Positions 33,332 to 44,814 of a stretch of 64,000 nt of DNA are shown here, piece by piece. Numbering within the stretch: the first letter of the stretch is position 1; every line of letters starts with the position of its first letter. Below the pieces are notes generated by a model that did not search any database, was not told the origin of the DNA, and worked only from the letters and a program-made list of their open reading frames with translations. The DNA is from Symmetrospora coprosmae (taxonomy: Eukaryota; Basidiomycota; Cystobasidiomycetes; Symmetrosporaceae): the NCBI GenBank assembly GCA_008802785.1, contig VUYT01000009.1, forward strand, positions 62,001 to 126,000. Direction: 5' to 3'. The position numbers and the translations under genes were made by a program.

Positions 33332-35107
33332 TCAAGGGAGGACGAGCTTCAAGGCTATGCGCCTTTCTCTACAGACGTCCCGCAAATGCCTGATATGAAG
33401 CACCTCTCAGCTTGTCGGACCGTGGTCCGATTGATCGAAGCTGCTACCACTTACCCGAGGCAGAGCTGGTCGTATTCGGACCATGTCGAGCTTTGCCGCG
33501 TATCGGGAGCAGGTTCCAGTTGCACCTGATTGATAGCAGGAAAGGCAGGTAGTGCGAGGATGTTGGCGAGCTCCATTAAGTAGGGCGGGTGGACCGTCCC
33601 GCACCTGAGGTCGAGTGAGCGGACGGCCGGAAAGTGATTGTCCCGCACAAAACTTATGGCCTTTTCCCACTGTCGCCTGGCAGCGATAGCATCATTCTCT
33701 GCCACGTCCCACGCAAAGATACTGAGAAAGCGCAATTGTTCGAAGTTGAGGTGGGTATGCCACCGCCCTGATTGGCGGAAGCCTCCTGCCGTGTTGTGGA
33801 TTCCTACCCTGAGATGCACCTCTATGAAGGGCGCGCAGGCTCGCAAGTGTGCAGGAGCTTCTCCATCCATCTAGAGTAAGGCTAATGCCCGCGTCCTCAG
33901 CAGAGACAGAAACGGCGTGTCGATGAGCCGGATCACCGTCGAGGAGGAGAGTAAGTGCCTGCAGATCCTGTTCGTCGGCCACCATGACCGAGATCGCTAT
34001 GCGTTCCAGACTGGGAAAACACCTTAGGACGTCTTCCACGTTGATTCTGGAGCCTGGTAGTTCATAGAGCGCGACTTTCAGGCATCGAAGCACTGGCGCT
34101 TTGCATACCAGCAGGGCGTTGACGTTGTATTCGGCACCCTCTTCGAAGTTGCATGCAAGGGTATGAAGATGCGGAAGCGGGATCTGGCTTGGCCTGACGT
34201 ATGATGGCGCCGCGTCGCTTGCTAGTGTAAAATCGAGCTCCAGCTTCCGCAAAGTTGCGGCGCACTCGGTCACGAAGGTGCTGAAAGCGGTCCAACCCCT
34301 GGCGCTTGTGTTGTCCTGTAGACTGAGGTGGGCGAGGCCTTGAAAGCGTTCCGCTTCTGCCAACGCTGCTGTACACCATCCTCCAGCCAAGTGTAGCCTT
34401 GGCGGTTGCCTTTGTCGACTGATGAGGTTGGCAAGCGCAGCATGAGGGGGTCGGCTGGCCGCTACTGCAGAGCCGACGACGATGCGAATAATGGGATTGC
34501 CGGACTTCCCGAGAACGGCGAAGTGTCTCGCTATACTCTCGTACTGCCTCGAGAAGCGCTCTGCCGCCACTTCGCCTTCTTCCGCTTCGGCCTCCGAAAA
34601 CTTGACGGCGACTTGAGTTCCTGGAGCTACTGCCAGTAATTCGGCAAGCCCACGCTCGGACTCGGCATAGGAGACCAAATCGTGCGTGTTCTCCAGTGCC
34701 GGCAGTGCGATGGTGAACGTGATATTCTTCAGCTCCATCTGGCACAAGGCGGACCGGAGAAGCCGGTAACGTGTAGCATCTGTCGATTTTTTAGGGTCCT
34801 GGTGGAGAAGAAGCGCTGCCTTGCTATACGCCCGCATGGCACTGAGGCTGAGCGTTTCGAGAAAGTCTTTGAGCTTGTCGACGTTCCATGATACCGGTAT
34901 GAAGGTCTCAAACGTGAGCGGGAGCTGCCGAGGCGGGGAGTAAGGCAGTGAGTATTAGGGCTCGGAGCGCTGCATTCAGAGTGCGTGGCTTACGGCGACA
35001 TCTCGCATACGCTTGCTGACGAGCGCGAGAGTCTTTCGGTCGCGAAGCGGGAGCTGCTCGCCGACCAAGGTTAACATTTCGTCCGGAAGGTCTACCAAAC
35101 GTGTCAT
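33332..35107 (-). CDS. F-box protein (cluster member 2), frame broken or with an extra intron
   Basis: Exon 1 (35107-34994) encodes the F-box MTRLVDLPDEMLTLVGEQLP with LALVSKRMRDVA. A 69-bp intron leads to exon 2 (34924-33455), a leucine-rich body, and a 65-bp intron leads to a short last exon (33389-33332, GHLRDVCRERR). The layout equals that of the next member. At 33861-33874 the frame shifts by four bases within a GATGGATGGA repeat: LTLDG continues in another frame as EAPAHLRACAP, which aligns with the neighbour. Either a 4-bp duplication broke the gene, or a 43-bp intron (GTTTCT...CTCTAG) is removed. The aligned neighbour is continuous coding there, so I favour the duplication. F-box proteins select targets for SCF ubiquitin ligases. 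Confidence 0.68.
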
Positions 35108-35124
35108 GGCCGCCGGCAAGGAAG

Positions 35125-35300
35125 AGAAGCGAGCGAGAGAGTGAGAAACGCTAGGAGGGTGCGAGGCTACGGTCCTGCCAATTGGATAATGCGCGCAGAG
35201 TTCATTTGGAGCGGAGGCAAGGGGCGCATCGTCGGATCCATGGGCAATCAGGCACCTGGGAGTGGCAAGGTAAAGCGTCCATAGACGCGACGCGGCGCAT
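35125..35300 (-). repeat. F-box gene 5' flank, intact partner of 33001-33178
   Basis: This lies immediately upstream of the F-box start codon at 35107 and is the better candidate for the original promoter. The copy at 33001-33178 is separated from it by the whole member-2 gene. Confidence 0.8.
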
Positions 35301-35497
35301 GAAATAGATTTACCGTAGAGTAGCCCTTCAGCAGGAGGCGTGCAGGGTATCGCGTGGTGCAGAGCTAACGGTGCGGCCACAGCTGCGCAGAGACAGTCAC
35401 CACCCCGATCAGGCTCGCAGAGCTTTTGCAAGGGACGTAGCAGTGCGGAAGGTGCAGTTGGCTGACGCAGTCGTTCAACGTGACCGTCTAAGATCTG

Positions 35498-37257
35498 CTA
35501 GACCTGCCAAAATACGTCGAGCTCGACTCCTTTCTTCTTGCAGACGTCACGGATATGTCTGTCGAGAATGGCGGTTAGTCACGGACAGTAAGGTACCCTT
35601 TAGACGGCTGCCATCCCTACCCGAAACACATCTTCTCGTAGGCTGTGGGTGGGCGATCGCCCACGTCTGGGACGTATCCATCGAGGCGGACCACGCGCAA
35701 GTCGGGAAGATCGGGAAATATCCTATCTGCTACCATGACGAGCTCCTGCAAGTGTGGCATGGCAACTTCCAGCAGGATATGCATGCTCCTCTGCCATTGC
35801 CTCGTTCGTGCAATGTCGCTGAGTGTCGTATGGCACATCAGGTCGAAAGTGCAGATGCGGACATGGCGGAAGTCGAGATGGCTGTGTCCGTCTACGAGAG
35901 ACCGAGCGATATCCACGTCCCCTCGCATTCGCACTGTCAGAGCCTGCACGATTGGTGCACATAGTGCCGTTGCCGCCGGAGCCGCGTCACCGCCGCGCAA
36001 TTCGAGGTGTAGATCGTTGATAGCGATGGTGACAGTGCACGGCACGTGTAGGCGCTGCTCGAAGAGAGGGATGAACAGGTCGACCTCGATGCCCGTGACG
36101 TCAACGATCTCGATGTGGAGGTGCCGAAGGCTCGGAAAGGCGGCTACAGCATCTGTTAGCGTGAATAGCTCTGGGAGTTCCGCGACCGTGACGTCTAGAT
36201 ATTGAAGAGTTGGTGCCTTGAGAATGGAGAGACCAGAGAAGTGGAAGCGGGACAAATCGTCCTCAATCCGGAGTCTCCCAAGGTGAGGCAGGACTATAGG
36301 GTCCCGGGCCTCGACTGCCGGATCCAACTGCCAAGCTGATGAATGGAAGAAGAGGTTGCCAGCGTCAGGCAGCTGTGTGTTGAGTACGAGCTCCCTGAGT
36401 GACCCGGCATTTTCCCGCACCAGCGGAGCGAAGGCGGCCCTGTCTGCTACGACCATCCTGAAGCCTGAGAAAGCGGGCATTCTTGACCACTGCCGGCAGG
36501 GAGGTGCACCATACGTTGCCCAGAGAAACTGATGGAGGTGACGTCTGGCGGTCGATGAGCGCTTGAAGCGCCGCATCAGGGAGCGTGCCGTCTTCCTTGC
36601 TGTTCAAATCGATCCGCACGAGCGGGTTGCCAGCAGACGTCAAGATCTGCAGGTGGCGCTGAACGCTCTCCCTGTTCAGAATCCGGAGCGTGTCCGCCAG
36701 ATGCCCCTCTGCAGATGAACGACCCTGGCCGATGATGACCTCAAGCTGGGCGAACGGCGCTACGGCGAGGAAATCGGCGAGTGCGTTGTTGTGGAGGGCG
36801 TGATCTAGCTCGCCTGAGGCGAGCACATTCATTGCGGCCGCATCGCTTTCCCGAAGCGAAGGGAGCTGGATGCGAATGCAGAGCTGCTTTGGCTGCATCT
36901 GTGCCAGCAGGCCTCGCAAGAATCGATAGGATTGCGGCGTTGCTGGATCGCTTTGGATCTTCATGTCGATTTCGAGCTCGACGCAAGTGAAGGCTCGGAG
37001 GATCTTGCGTGGGAGGCTTTCAACCTCCTGCAGCTTGTCGAACAGCCAGTTTTCCGGCTTGAATGTGTGGAATAGAAGGGGCAGCTAGGGAGTTTCACAA
37101 GTCAGCATAGGTCCGACAAGGTGTTGTGAGAAGGGTGACCCACTGTCACGTCCCTTATGCGCCTGCCTGTTAGCGATAGATTCTTCTGCCCGTTGAAGGG
37201 GAGATGTTCCGTGACCAGGGTCAACATTTCATCGGGCAGATCCTCGAAGCGCGTCAT
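35498..37257 (-). CDS. F-box protein (cluster member 3), apparent +1 frameshift
   Basis: Exons 37257-37144 (F-box, MTRFEDLPDEMLTLVTEHLP; 38 codons as in member 2), 37084-35621 (leucine-rich body) and 35558-35498 (GHIRDVCKKKGVELDVFW). The introns are 59 and 62 bp. Member 2 has the same three-exon plan and phases. Near 36470 the frame changes: one frame ends in VVKNARF, the other resumes at FSGFRMVVAD. Member 2 (AERFQGLAHLSL) shows these belong together. No GT-AG intron of fitting length exists there, and the exon is one base too long for its phases. One extra T in a TTT run explains it, either a real mutation or a sequence error. Confidence 0.7.
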
Positions 37258-38331
37258 CTGTGTGAGAGCGCGGACAGCCATTAGTAAAGTTCGGAAGAAG
37301 CAGGTCACTGAGCCGCACTAACGTTTGCTGGAGCTCGCTCAGCAGGACAGCAGTGGCATCCGTCAATGGTCGTCAAGGCCGCTCAAAGTGGAACTCGAAA
37401 ATTCTCGCGAGGTGTCTTTGAACGTCGAGAAGGACGAAGGAGGTCGCAGAATTGGTGCTCGGCTTTCGAGCGAGGATGAATGGGTGCTTGCAGGATGCGT
37501 GTCGCGCGGTTGTAGGCGCGCGGAAACGTGGTCCTGGCTTCAGGAGGTGACGAGCACTGCAGGAACCGCAACGCGCGCAGTGACGGCGGCAGATGGGATG
37601 GAAGAGGCCGGGGCGAGTGCGCGCTCAGAGCTTCGGCATCGCACTGTATTGTAGTCTGCCTCTGCTTGCGGTTGTGACTGAGAAGATGCAGTTCGTCTGA
37701 CGTCGATGCAGGCTCGCGCCGACCAACACGTGCCGCTACAAGCGAGCCAGCCCCGGCAGTCGCAACGCCAAAGCGTCATCGATATAGCAGCTTCTGCATG
37801 CAGGCCTATCCGAGACTACTCTGCTGCTGATGAGCACCTTCTTACAAGTCTGACGTGCTAGCGTCTAGTCTGAAAATCGAGTCCAGTCCTCACTGGTCCT
37901 TGCCCGCCTCTTCCGGTGGCGGAGGCCGCGCTCACCCGTCCAGGCACGCTGCGAACCGTCCGGTCCTCCGAGGAATGACAGCTCGAGCTCGATGGGACGA
38001 GCCTGAATGCATCCTTCTCTTCCTTCCTCTCTCCATCCCATCAACACTGTCCTTCTGCGACACCTCTTTCCCTGTCTGCCCTTCCCTCGCCTTGCTGGTC
38101 TTCCCGCAGCGACCTCGCGCCATCAAGAACCGCGTCCCAGGCCAGCCTGAAGCCTCAGCTTGAGCCCCGGGGCATCGATACAGCAACTCGGCACCCACGA
38201 CAGAGCAATCCTGCTCACCACCTTCTCTTGATCGCATCCCACGCTCTCTTGACACGACCATCTCGACTCCATCCCGCTCTCCCGCCGCGTCCAAACAAGC
38301 CCCTATCCTCACCTCGCCACTTAGAATCAGC
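37258..38331. other. Intergenic region, F-box cluster edge to protease promoter
   Basis: I see no gene here with domain support. Open frames on both strands (for example plus 37325-37654) have no recognisable motif. The right 300 bp are CT-rich, as expected for a fungal promoter and 5' leader. Confidence 0.4.
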
Positions 38332-40171
38332 ATGTCGCCTACACTCACCTCATCGCTCCTCACCCTGCTCTGCGCGTCCGCCTCCCTGGTCGCAGCATCC
38401 GAGCCTCTGACCATCCCGCTCGAGAAGCGCAACCTCGTCCCGCTCGCGACCGAAGCCGGCGTCGTCATCAAGGACAACCTGCTCCAGACGCTCGAGTTCA
38501 CAAAGCAGAAATACCACGCCACCCTCGTCAACTACCAGATCAACCACGACGGCACGCCCTACCCAGGCACGCCCAAGCTCGAACTCTCGCGCGGCCCTGG
38601 GAAAAAAGGAAATGGGAAGCGCGACGGCTCCGTGCCGCTGCGCCCGCTCTCCGGCAGCGCCCTCTGGGCAGGCGACATCCAGGTCGGCGGGCAGACGTTC
38701 CGCATCGACTTTGACACGGGCTCGTCCGACCTCTGGATCCCTTCTGTCAACTGCACGTCGCCCGCCTGCCAGTGCACGGGGACCAACTGCGACAGGAAAA
38801 ACAAGTTTGACTGCACAAAGAGCAAGACGTGCATCCCGTACCCAGACAAGAACTTTACCATCTCGTACGTCGACGGGTCGGGCGTCAGAGGCAAGCAGTA
38901 CAATGACACTGGTGGGTTCCGCGTGTGTCTCTCTCTCCGTTGTCAACGAGTTGCAGCTGAGAGCATTCGCCTGCAGTCACTGTTGGGGGCATCTCTGGAG
39001 GCAACACGACCTTCTCTGCCGTCGACACCATGGACACGACCCTCGACGAAGACGCAGTCGTAAGTAATGTCGTCCATCCTCGACCTCTAACGCGCGCTGA
39101 TCCGTACGCCCCCACATACAGGACGGCATCATGGGCATGGGCTACCAGCTGATCAGCAACCTGAAGCAGCGTCCCGTCTTCCAGAATGTGCGTCTCCATC
39201 TGCCTCTTGCTCTGCAAGCTTCGCCCGGTTGCTGACGTGGGTCTACGCGCAACCGCTCTCGCAGCTCTACGCGCGCAATACGACGCGCTTCTCGTCCAAC
39301 ATGTTCAGCTTCTTTTTCAGCGACGAGGACACGGGGTCCGAGCTGTACCTCGGCGGCGTCAACAATGCCAAGCTCAAGAAGCCCATCTCGTACTTTCCCG
39401 TCACGCGCAAAGCGTACTGGCAGATTGGGAACGGGGCAGTGCGCGCCAACGGCGTAAAGACGGATGCGAGCGCGCTGCAGGTCATTGTTGACACGGGCAC
39501 GACGCTCGTCTATGCTGTGGGTTCCGCTCAAGCTGCCGGAGCCTGACTAGCATGCTGCCTGGCCAATTGGCAATGCTGACGAGGGGTCCTCCGTGCAGCC
39601 GAATGCCACGGTGGCCAAGATGTTTGCCCCCGTCCGGGGAGCCAGATACTGGACCGAGGGGTACTGGACCTTTCCCTGCGCCTCAGTGCCGACGATCGGG
39701 TGGTCGTTCGGGAGCGACGCAAGCACGCCCGTGTTCAACATGACTGCCGACTCGCTCAACCTCGGCCGGAAGAGCTCGTCCTCGCCCGACTGTGTCTCTG
39801 CGATCGTGGGCCAGTCATTCGCAGGCAGCGCGGTCCTGCTCGGCGACGCGTTCCTCAAGAACGTCGTATCCGTCTTTGACCTCGGCACGGACCGCGTCGG
39901 GTTTGCGTACCTGGCGCCAAAGACGACGGCACAGCCCACGCTGGCGCTGTCGCGGGGACGCGCGGCGTCGACCACGACGACGTCCAGCGCGCCCACGTCT
40001 ACTTCAACCTCAACGAGCTCGAGTCCAGCCTCGACCTCGACCTCCACATCCACGTCGAGCACGGGCGCCCTCGTCCAGGTCTCGCTGCCCCTCTCTGCCC
40101 CGACGTCGTCGCCATCGCTGGCTCTGCGACGCGGCAGCAGCAGCTCTTCCAGGCCTAGCCGGCTCGCGTAG
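38332..40171 (+). CDS. Secreted pepsin-like aspartic protease (family A1)
   Basis: Five exons (38332-38911, 38977-39059, 39122-39187, 39265-39516, 39599-40171) give 517 codons; introns are 62-82 bp. A signal peptide (MSPTLTSSLLTLLCASASLV) and a propeptide of about 85 residues precede the mature enzyme. The first active-site motif is FDTGSSDLW (Asp about 128) and the second is VDTGTTLVYA (Asp about 319). YVDGSGVRG provides the flap, GIMGMGY is conserved, and LLGDAFLKNVVSVFDLG is the usual C-terminal block. Cys pairs follow the first motif. The C-terminus is a Ser/Thr-rich stalk of about 70 residues, typical of wall-associated proteases, but it ends in RPSRLA without a clear GPI hydrophobic tail. 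Confidence 0.92.
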
Positions 40172-40846
40172 TCGTTCCTTTCCGTCGTTGACCCTTTCAT
40201 CTGCATTGGTTCTCGGGTGTCCTTTCGCTTTTTCTAGATAGTTGGTCTGGCGGGGGAGTAATGGAGGGCCTTCTCGTTCACGGGCCGCTCATGCTCAGGC
40301 AACAGCTTGCGATAGATCTGGCCTCTTGCGTTTGTCGCGCTGTGCGGCGGTATATTAGGTTTATCGGAAGAGCTTCTCGAGCTTCCTCTGCCGCGCCTCC
40401 CTCTTCTGCTTCTGCCTGTTCAGACGCGTACAAGGCATGGACGTGCAGCACAGAGCAGTGCGATGCAATGCATCATTCCCCTATCACATCATTGCCGTTG
40501 ACCAAGAGAAGCGCCCAAAGCTCGGCCGGCCGGCCATACGTATTCTACTGATGGCCTCCACCAGCAGGCGGGTGCGGCTCTTTGGCTGCGATGCCGTCCC
40601 ATACAGGAGGTATCGAGTGACGGCAAGGGAGGTGTCCGCTCCATCGCCATCGCCATCGCATAACAGGAGCCCATCCTGCCATCATTCTCGAGCCCGGTCC
40701 CGGAATTGGAATTGCGAGCGATCCACAGGAGAGCAGCTCAAGGTCCTGGTCAGCGCCTGGCTTGCCTTCAGCGAGGAGGATTCACGAATACGCCTATCCG
40801 CGTCAGCTGATCGCATCGCTCCGGACGGCATCGCTTGCCAGCACCC
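40172..40846. other. Intergenic region before the RhoGEF gene
   Basis: This contains the protease 3' end and the promoter of the exchange-factor gene. No coding signal is supported. Confidence 0.4.
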
Positions 40847-43800
40847 ATGTCCGACGCGACTGGATCGGCAGCTGCTCCAGCTCCAGCGCCAGGTCCAGGT
40901 TCCCGTCTGCTCAGTATCAGCTCGCCCCGTCCAGACAGCACGGCGTCTTCGTCTGCAGCATCAGCATCGTCCTCCTCAATCGGCTCGTCATCGTCGTCAT
41001 CGTCTGCACCCTCGTCTGCTCCAACCACGCCGCCCGAGCCCGAGCCCGGTACCGTCACCGACAGCTCCCGCGGTGGCGACACCGCCTTCGTGTCAGGACG
41101 CGCTTCAATGGCGCCGGCCGACCCCAGCTGCACCTGCCCTGCATCTGCTGCATTCCCGGAAACGACCGCAAGGCACTCTGTCGAGGCTTCCAGGCTTGCG
41201 TCATCGACCGGCGCCGGCCAGGAATATCGCCCGCCCAGACACGCCCTGATGCGTCTCAGGCGCACGAGCATGCCCAATGTGCCCATGTCCTCTGACAGTG
41301 CCAGTCCCGCCCTGCCAGTCCCGCACGCCAAGGCGCTCATACCGAGTCACGTTACGCTGCAGAACAATCGCCTGAGCACAGCGAGCGCCAGAAGCTGCGA
41401 CAGCCTGCCAGAGGAGGCAGAAGGGGACGACACTCTGAGCAGCGTCGAGCGTGGGCGTGCGGCAGGGCAGGACAAGACAGCCATCAAAAACAACAGTCCG
41501 GCAAGCCAGACTGCCGTAAGCACAGCTCCGACCTTGGACGCACCGCTCCCTAAGCCGCGGATCCGCCTCAAATCCAACATCCGCCGCACGTCCATGTCGC
41601 CCTCTGGTCTGGGAAGCTCCTCCTCGAGCTACCCACACGCACATGCGCATGCGCAACAGCGTCCCCAACCGCGCTCGTCCGACTCGAGCGCCCCGTCCCG
41701 GCCCGTCTCGCTCGCCCTCCCCGCGTCGCACTCGCCGCTCGTCGCGTCCAACCTGCAGGGCACGACGCAGGCCGTCGAGTCCAAGACACTCGCGCGCAAC
41801 GTCCGCCGCGTCCTCCAGCAGAAGGCCTCCTCCACCAGCCCGGGCAAAGCAGGCGGCGGGGCCGGCGTGCGCTTCAGCACCCCGCCCCGCACCCAGTCCA
41901 TCATCACCAGCCAGGCGTACAACACGGCGAAACGCGTCGCGAGGGGCTCAAAGCGCGATCGCGTGGCCAACGAGATTCTCGAGACGGAGAAGGTGTACGT
42001 GGCTGTCCTGAACGATGTGCACGAGGTAAGAGAGCACCCTGAGCTGCGATTCAGCGTGTCGAGCGGGCAAAGCTGACTGGCTTGTGCCTCATGTCGCGGA
42101 TCGACGGTAGCACTTTCTCATTCCGCTGTCGCTTCTCGCCAAGTCGACGGACCCGGCAAAGCCGCCTATCCTCTCGAGCAAGGCTATCAAGGAGATCTTC
42201 TCAAACTACGGCGACATATACAATCTCGCTCGAGAGATTCTAGCGACGCTGGAGCGCACGTCTACCATACCTTCAGCCAAGACGGCTCCAGCCATCCCGA
42301 CGTCGATGGACATCTTCGCAGCAGCAGCAGCCGACGCAGGCCCAGCGCGCATGGGCTCCATACGCGCCTACGTTTCGCCCGCCTTTCCCGTCCCTCGTGC
42401 AGTGGGCACAAACCTCTCGCCTATACTGCCCTTCCTCAAGTGCTACTCACTCTTCGTCGGCAATTTCGCAAACGCGCAGGCGAGGCTGCAGGAGGAGGAT
42501 AAGCACAACGAGGCGTGGCGCGAGTTCTGCGCCGAGAAGCGTAGCCTGGGAGTAGGAAACGGCCTGAGCCTGAGCGCCATGCTGCTGTGCATCGTGCAGC
42601 GCATACCTCGATATCGCCTCTTGCTTGCTGTAGGTCGCCCGCCGCATGACAATCGGCCCCGACCCTCGGTGGTGCTGTCTGCACCACCCGCGCTGATTCA
42701 TGCATTGTGCGTTCCTCCCACGTACGTAGGACCTCGTGCGCTTCACAGACCCGTCCAACCCAGACTATGCTGCTCTGCAGCGCGCGAAAGGGTCTGTCGA
42801 AGACGTTGCCAGCCACCTCGAGTCCTCGCTCGCGCAGCATGCATCCTCTCTCGCCATCCTGGATCTGCAGCGCTCGCTGACCGGCCTCGACTTCGCGCTC
42901 ATCGCACCCGGTCGACGTTTGCTCAAATCGGGCGTGCTCATCAAGCAAGGCCGGCGCGAAGAGGAGGAACGCGCGTTCTTTCTCTTCACGGACATTCTTA
43001 TCTACGCAGACGTTGTGTACGCCGGAGCAGGGTACTACGCTGCTGCAGGATGGGCGCGGGCCGTCTCGTCCTCGTCGCACATACCGGGCGTCAGCAATGA
43101 AGCCACCGGTATGCCTGGCCCGTATCATCATCACGCGGCTGTAGCGAGCGCGGCAAGCGAGAAGTCACGCTCGTCCGTCGTGTGGTCTGCGACCGGCGCG
43201 CCGAGCGGGACAACATACACATTCAAGCGCAAGCTCGACCTGGAGGACGTCAGCGTCGCTGGCTCGGAAGGGAATGCTTTCGAGATTCTGTCGTCTACAA
43301 AGAGCTTTACCCTGATAGCTGGTGAGCTAACCATACGCTACATGTCTCTTTCAGGTGCGAGCGAGCGAGCGAACGGACTGCTGCTTACACTCCCTACTAC
43401 ACAGTCTCCTCGCAGAGCAAGTACGAGTGGATCACGGCCCTACGAGAAGCCAAGGAGGAGCTCCTGAGCTCGCGACGGACGTTGCTCACCGAGGAGGACG
43501 AGAAGCGGCGCTCTCGGATGCGGAGGCTGTCCATGCCCGCCGCGCCCACGCGCTCTGCCTCGAGTCCGCTCCTCGCCTTCGCGACCCCATCTGCAACACC
43601 ACAGCAGGAGAGCATGCCTAACGCACGACGCGTGCCCGTGCCCCCGCTCGTCCGCTTGCCCAGCAATGACGATGACGCTGATGATAATTTCGATGACGAG
43701 GATGCCGGGGCCTCATCCATCTTTTCGCTCTCGTCGGAGATCTCGTCAGCGGCCGGCTCGTCTTTCTCGCAGACCCGGCAGAAGCCGCCCATGGCCTCGC

Positions 43801-44538
43801 ACGCACCCTCGCAGAGAGGCGGCTCGGACGGCTACTTTGGCGTTGGCACAGCGTCCGATGTCGTTGAAGGGCTCTCGCATCTCCGCGTGTACGAGGACTA
43901 CAGCGCCCCGATCTGGGTTCCCGACAATCGCTCAGATGGGTGCATGCGCTGCGGCGAGGCATTTGCAGTCTGGAGGAGAAGGCACCACTGCCGGCTCTGC
44001 GGTGACGTGGTCTGCTGGGCCTGTTCATCGAAGGTGGGTAGGCCCGGCACTTTCAGGGAGCCCATACCAGTAGCTGATCTTGTGAGCTTGAGTGCATTCG
44101 CAGAAATTCGTCATTCCGTCTACGTCGGGGACAACAGCGGCTCGGGTCGGTCGCGCATGTGACGAATGCTACGATACATGTTTTCTGCCCGATGCGCACG
44201 CATGCGAGGGTCCCGCCGACACTGCCGTCGATAGCCCGGCGAGCAGCAGCGTTGGCTCATCGGCCGGGCTCGGGCCTGTCCCGCTGCCGCCGCTGCTGAG
44301 GAAAGCCTTCTCCGCCCTGGACGTCGTTAGGGACCGCGACCCAGCTTCGGCTCCGGCTGCAGCTTGTTCAGACGTGCCCTCGCATGGGACACCCAATCGC
44401 CAGGAACCGGGTGCCGCGCGGGACGATAGGAGACGCAGCGGGGGCGGCAAGCTGCTCAGCGCAAGTGCGAGCGCGTCGTCGTCCCCAAGGGAGAGCGTAG
44501 ATATCCTTCGCAGCGTGCTGGCCCGCTCTACCGGCTGA
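40847..44538 (+). CDS. Rho guanine nucleotide exchange factor with DH, PH and FYVE domains
   Basis: Five exons (40847-42025, 42111-42629, 42730-43321, 43405-44033, 44104-44538) give 1117 codons. Residues 1-350 are Ser/Pro-rich and disordered. The DH domain starts at [24 protein letters not shown] (split into positions about 372-393) and continues with [30 protein letters not shown] and [15 protein letters not shown]. It catalyses GDP release from a Rho-family GTPase. A PH domain follows ([20 protein letters not shown] ... [10 protein letters not shown] ... [10 protein letters not shown]). FYVE is at about 934-1000 ([20 protein letters not shown], the R-R/K-H-H-C-R motif, then CDECYD); it binds PI3P. 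This is the FGD-like order, suggesting a Cdc42/Rho activator on endosomes. The in-frame ATG 12 bp downstream of TTG was taken as start. Confidence 0.9.
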
Positions 44539-44814
44539 TGGCCCGGCGAGCATTGTCCCTCTTGTGCTCTCGTCATGTGGATTGGCTTATCGTGTTGCTT
44601 CTAGATTGCCGTATACACGGGCCGGATGTGCGCTGGTGAAGTTGTAGCCCCTTGATCTCCTCTACCGTAATGTCGCCTAATTCCCGTCGCACCTTGTATA
44701 GTGCTCTTGCTGCTTTCGGCTGGCTCGCGGATTGGTCCACGTAGGCTGGGATGATGTGGCGAAGTGGGCCAGAGTGTGGAAAGCAGCTTCTCGACAGGTA
44801 AGCGTTCATAGGCG

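Noticed and set aside
44092-44162. Stop at 44160 truncating the FYVE domain
   Set aside because: It lies in a frame left open by the intron 44034-44103; the spliced frame continues through CDECYD to 44538.
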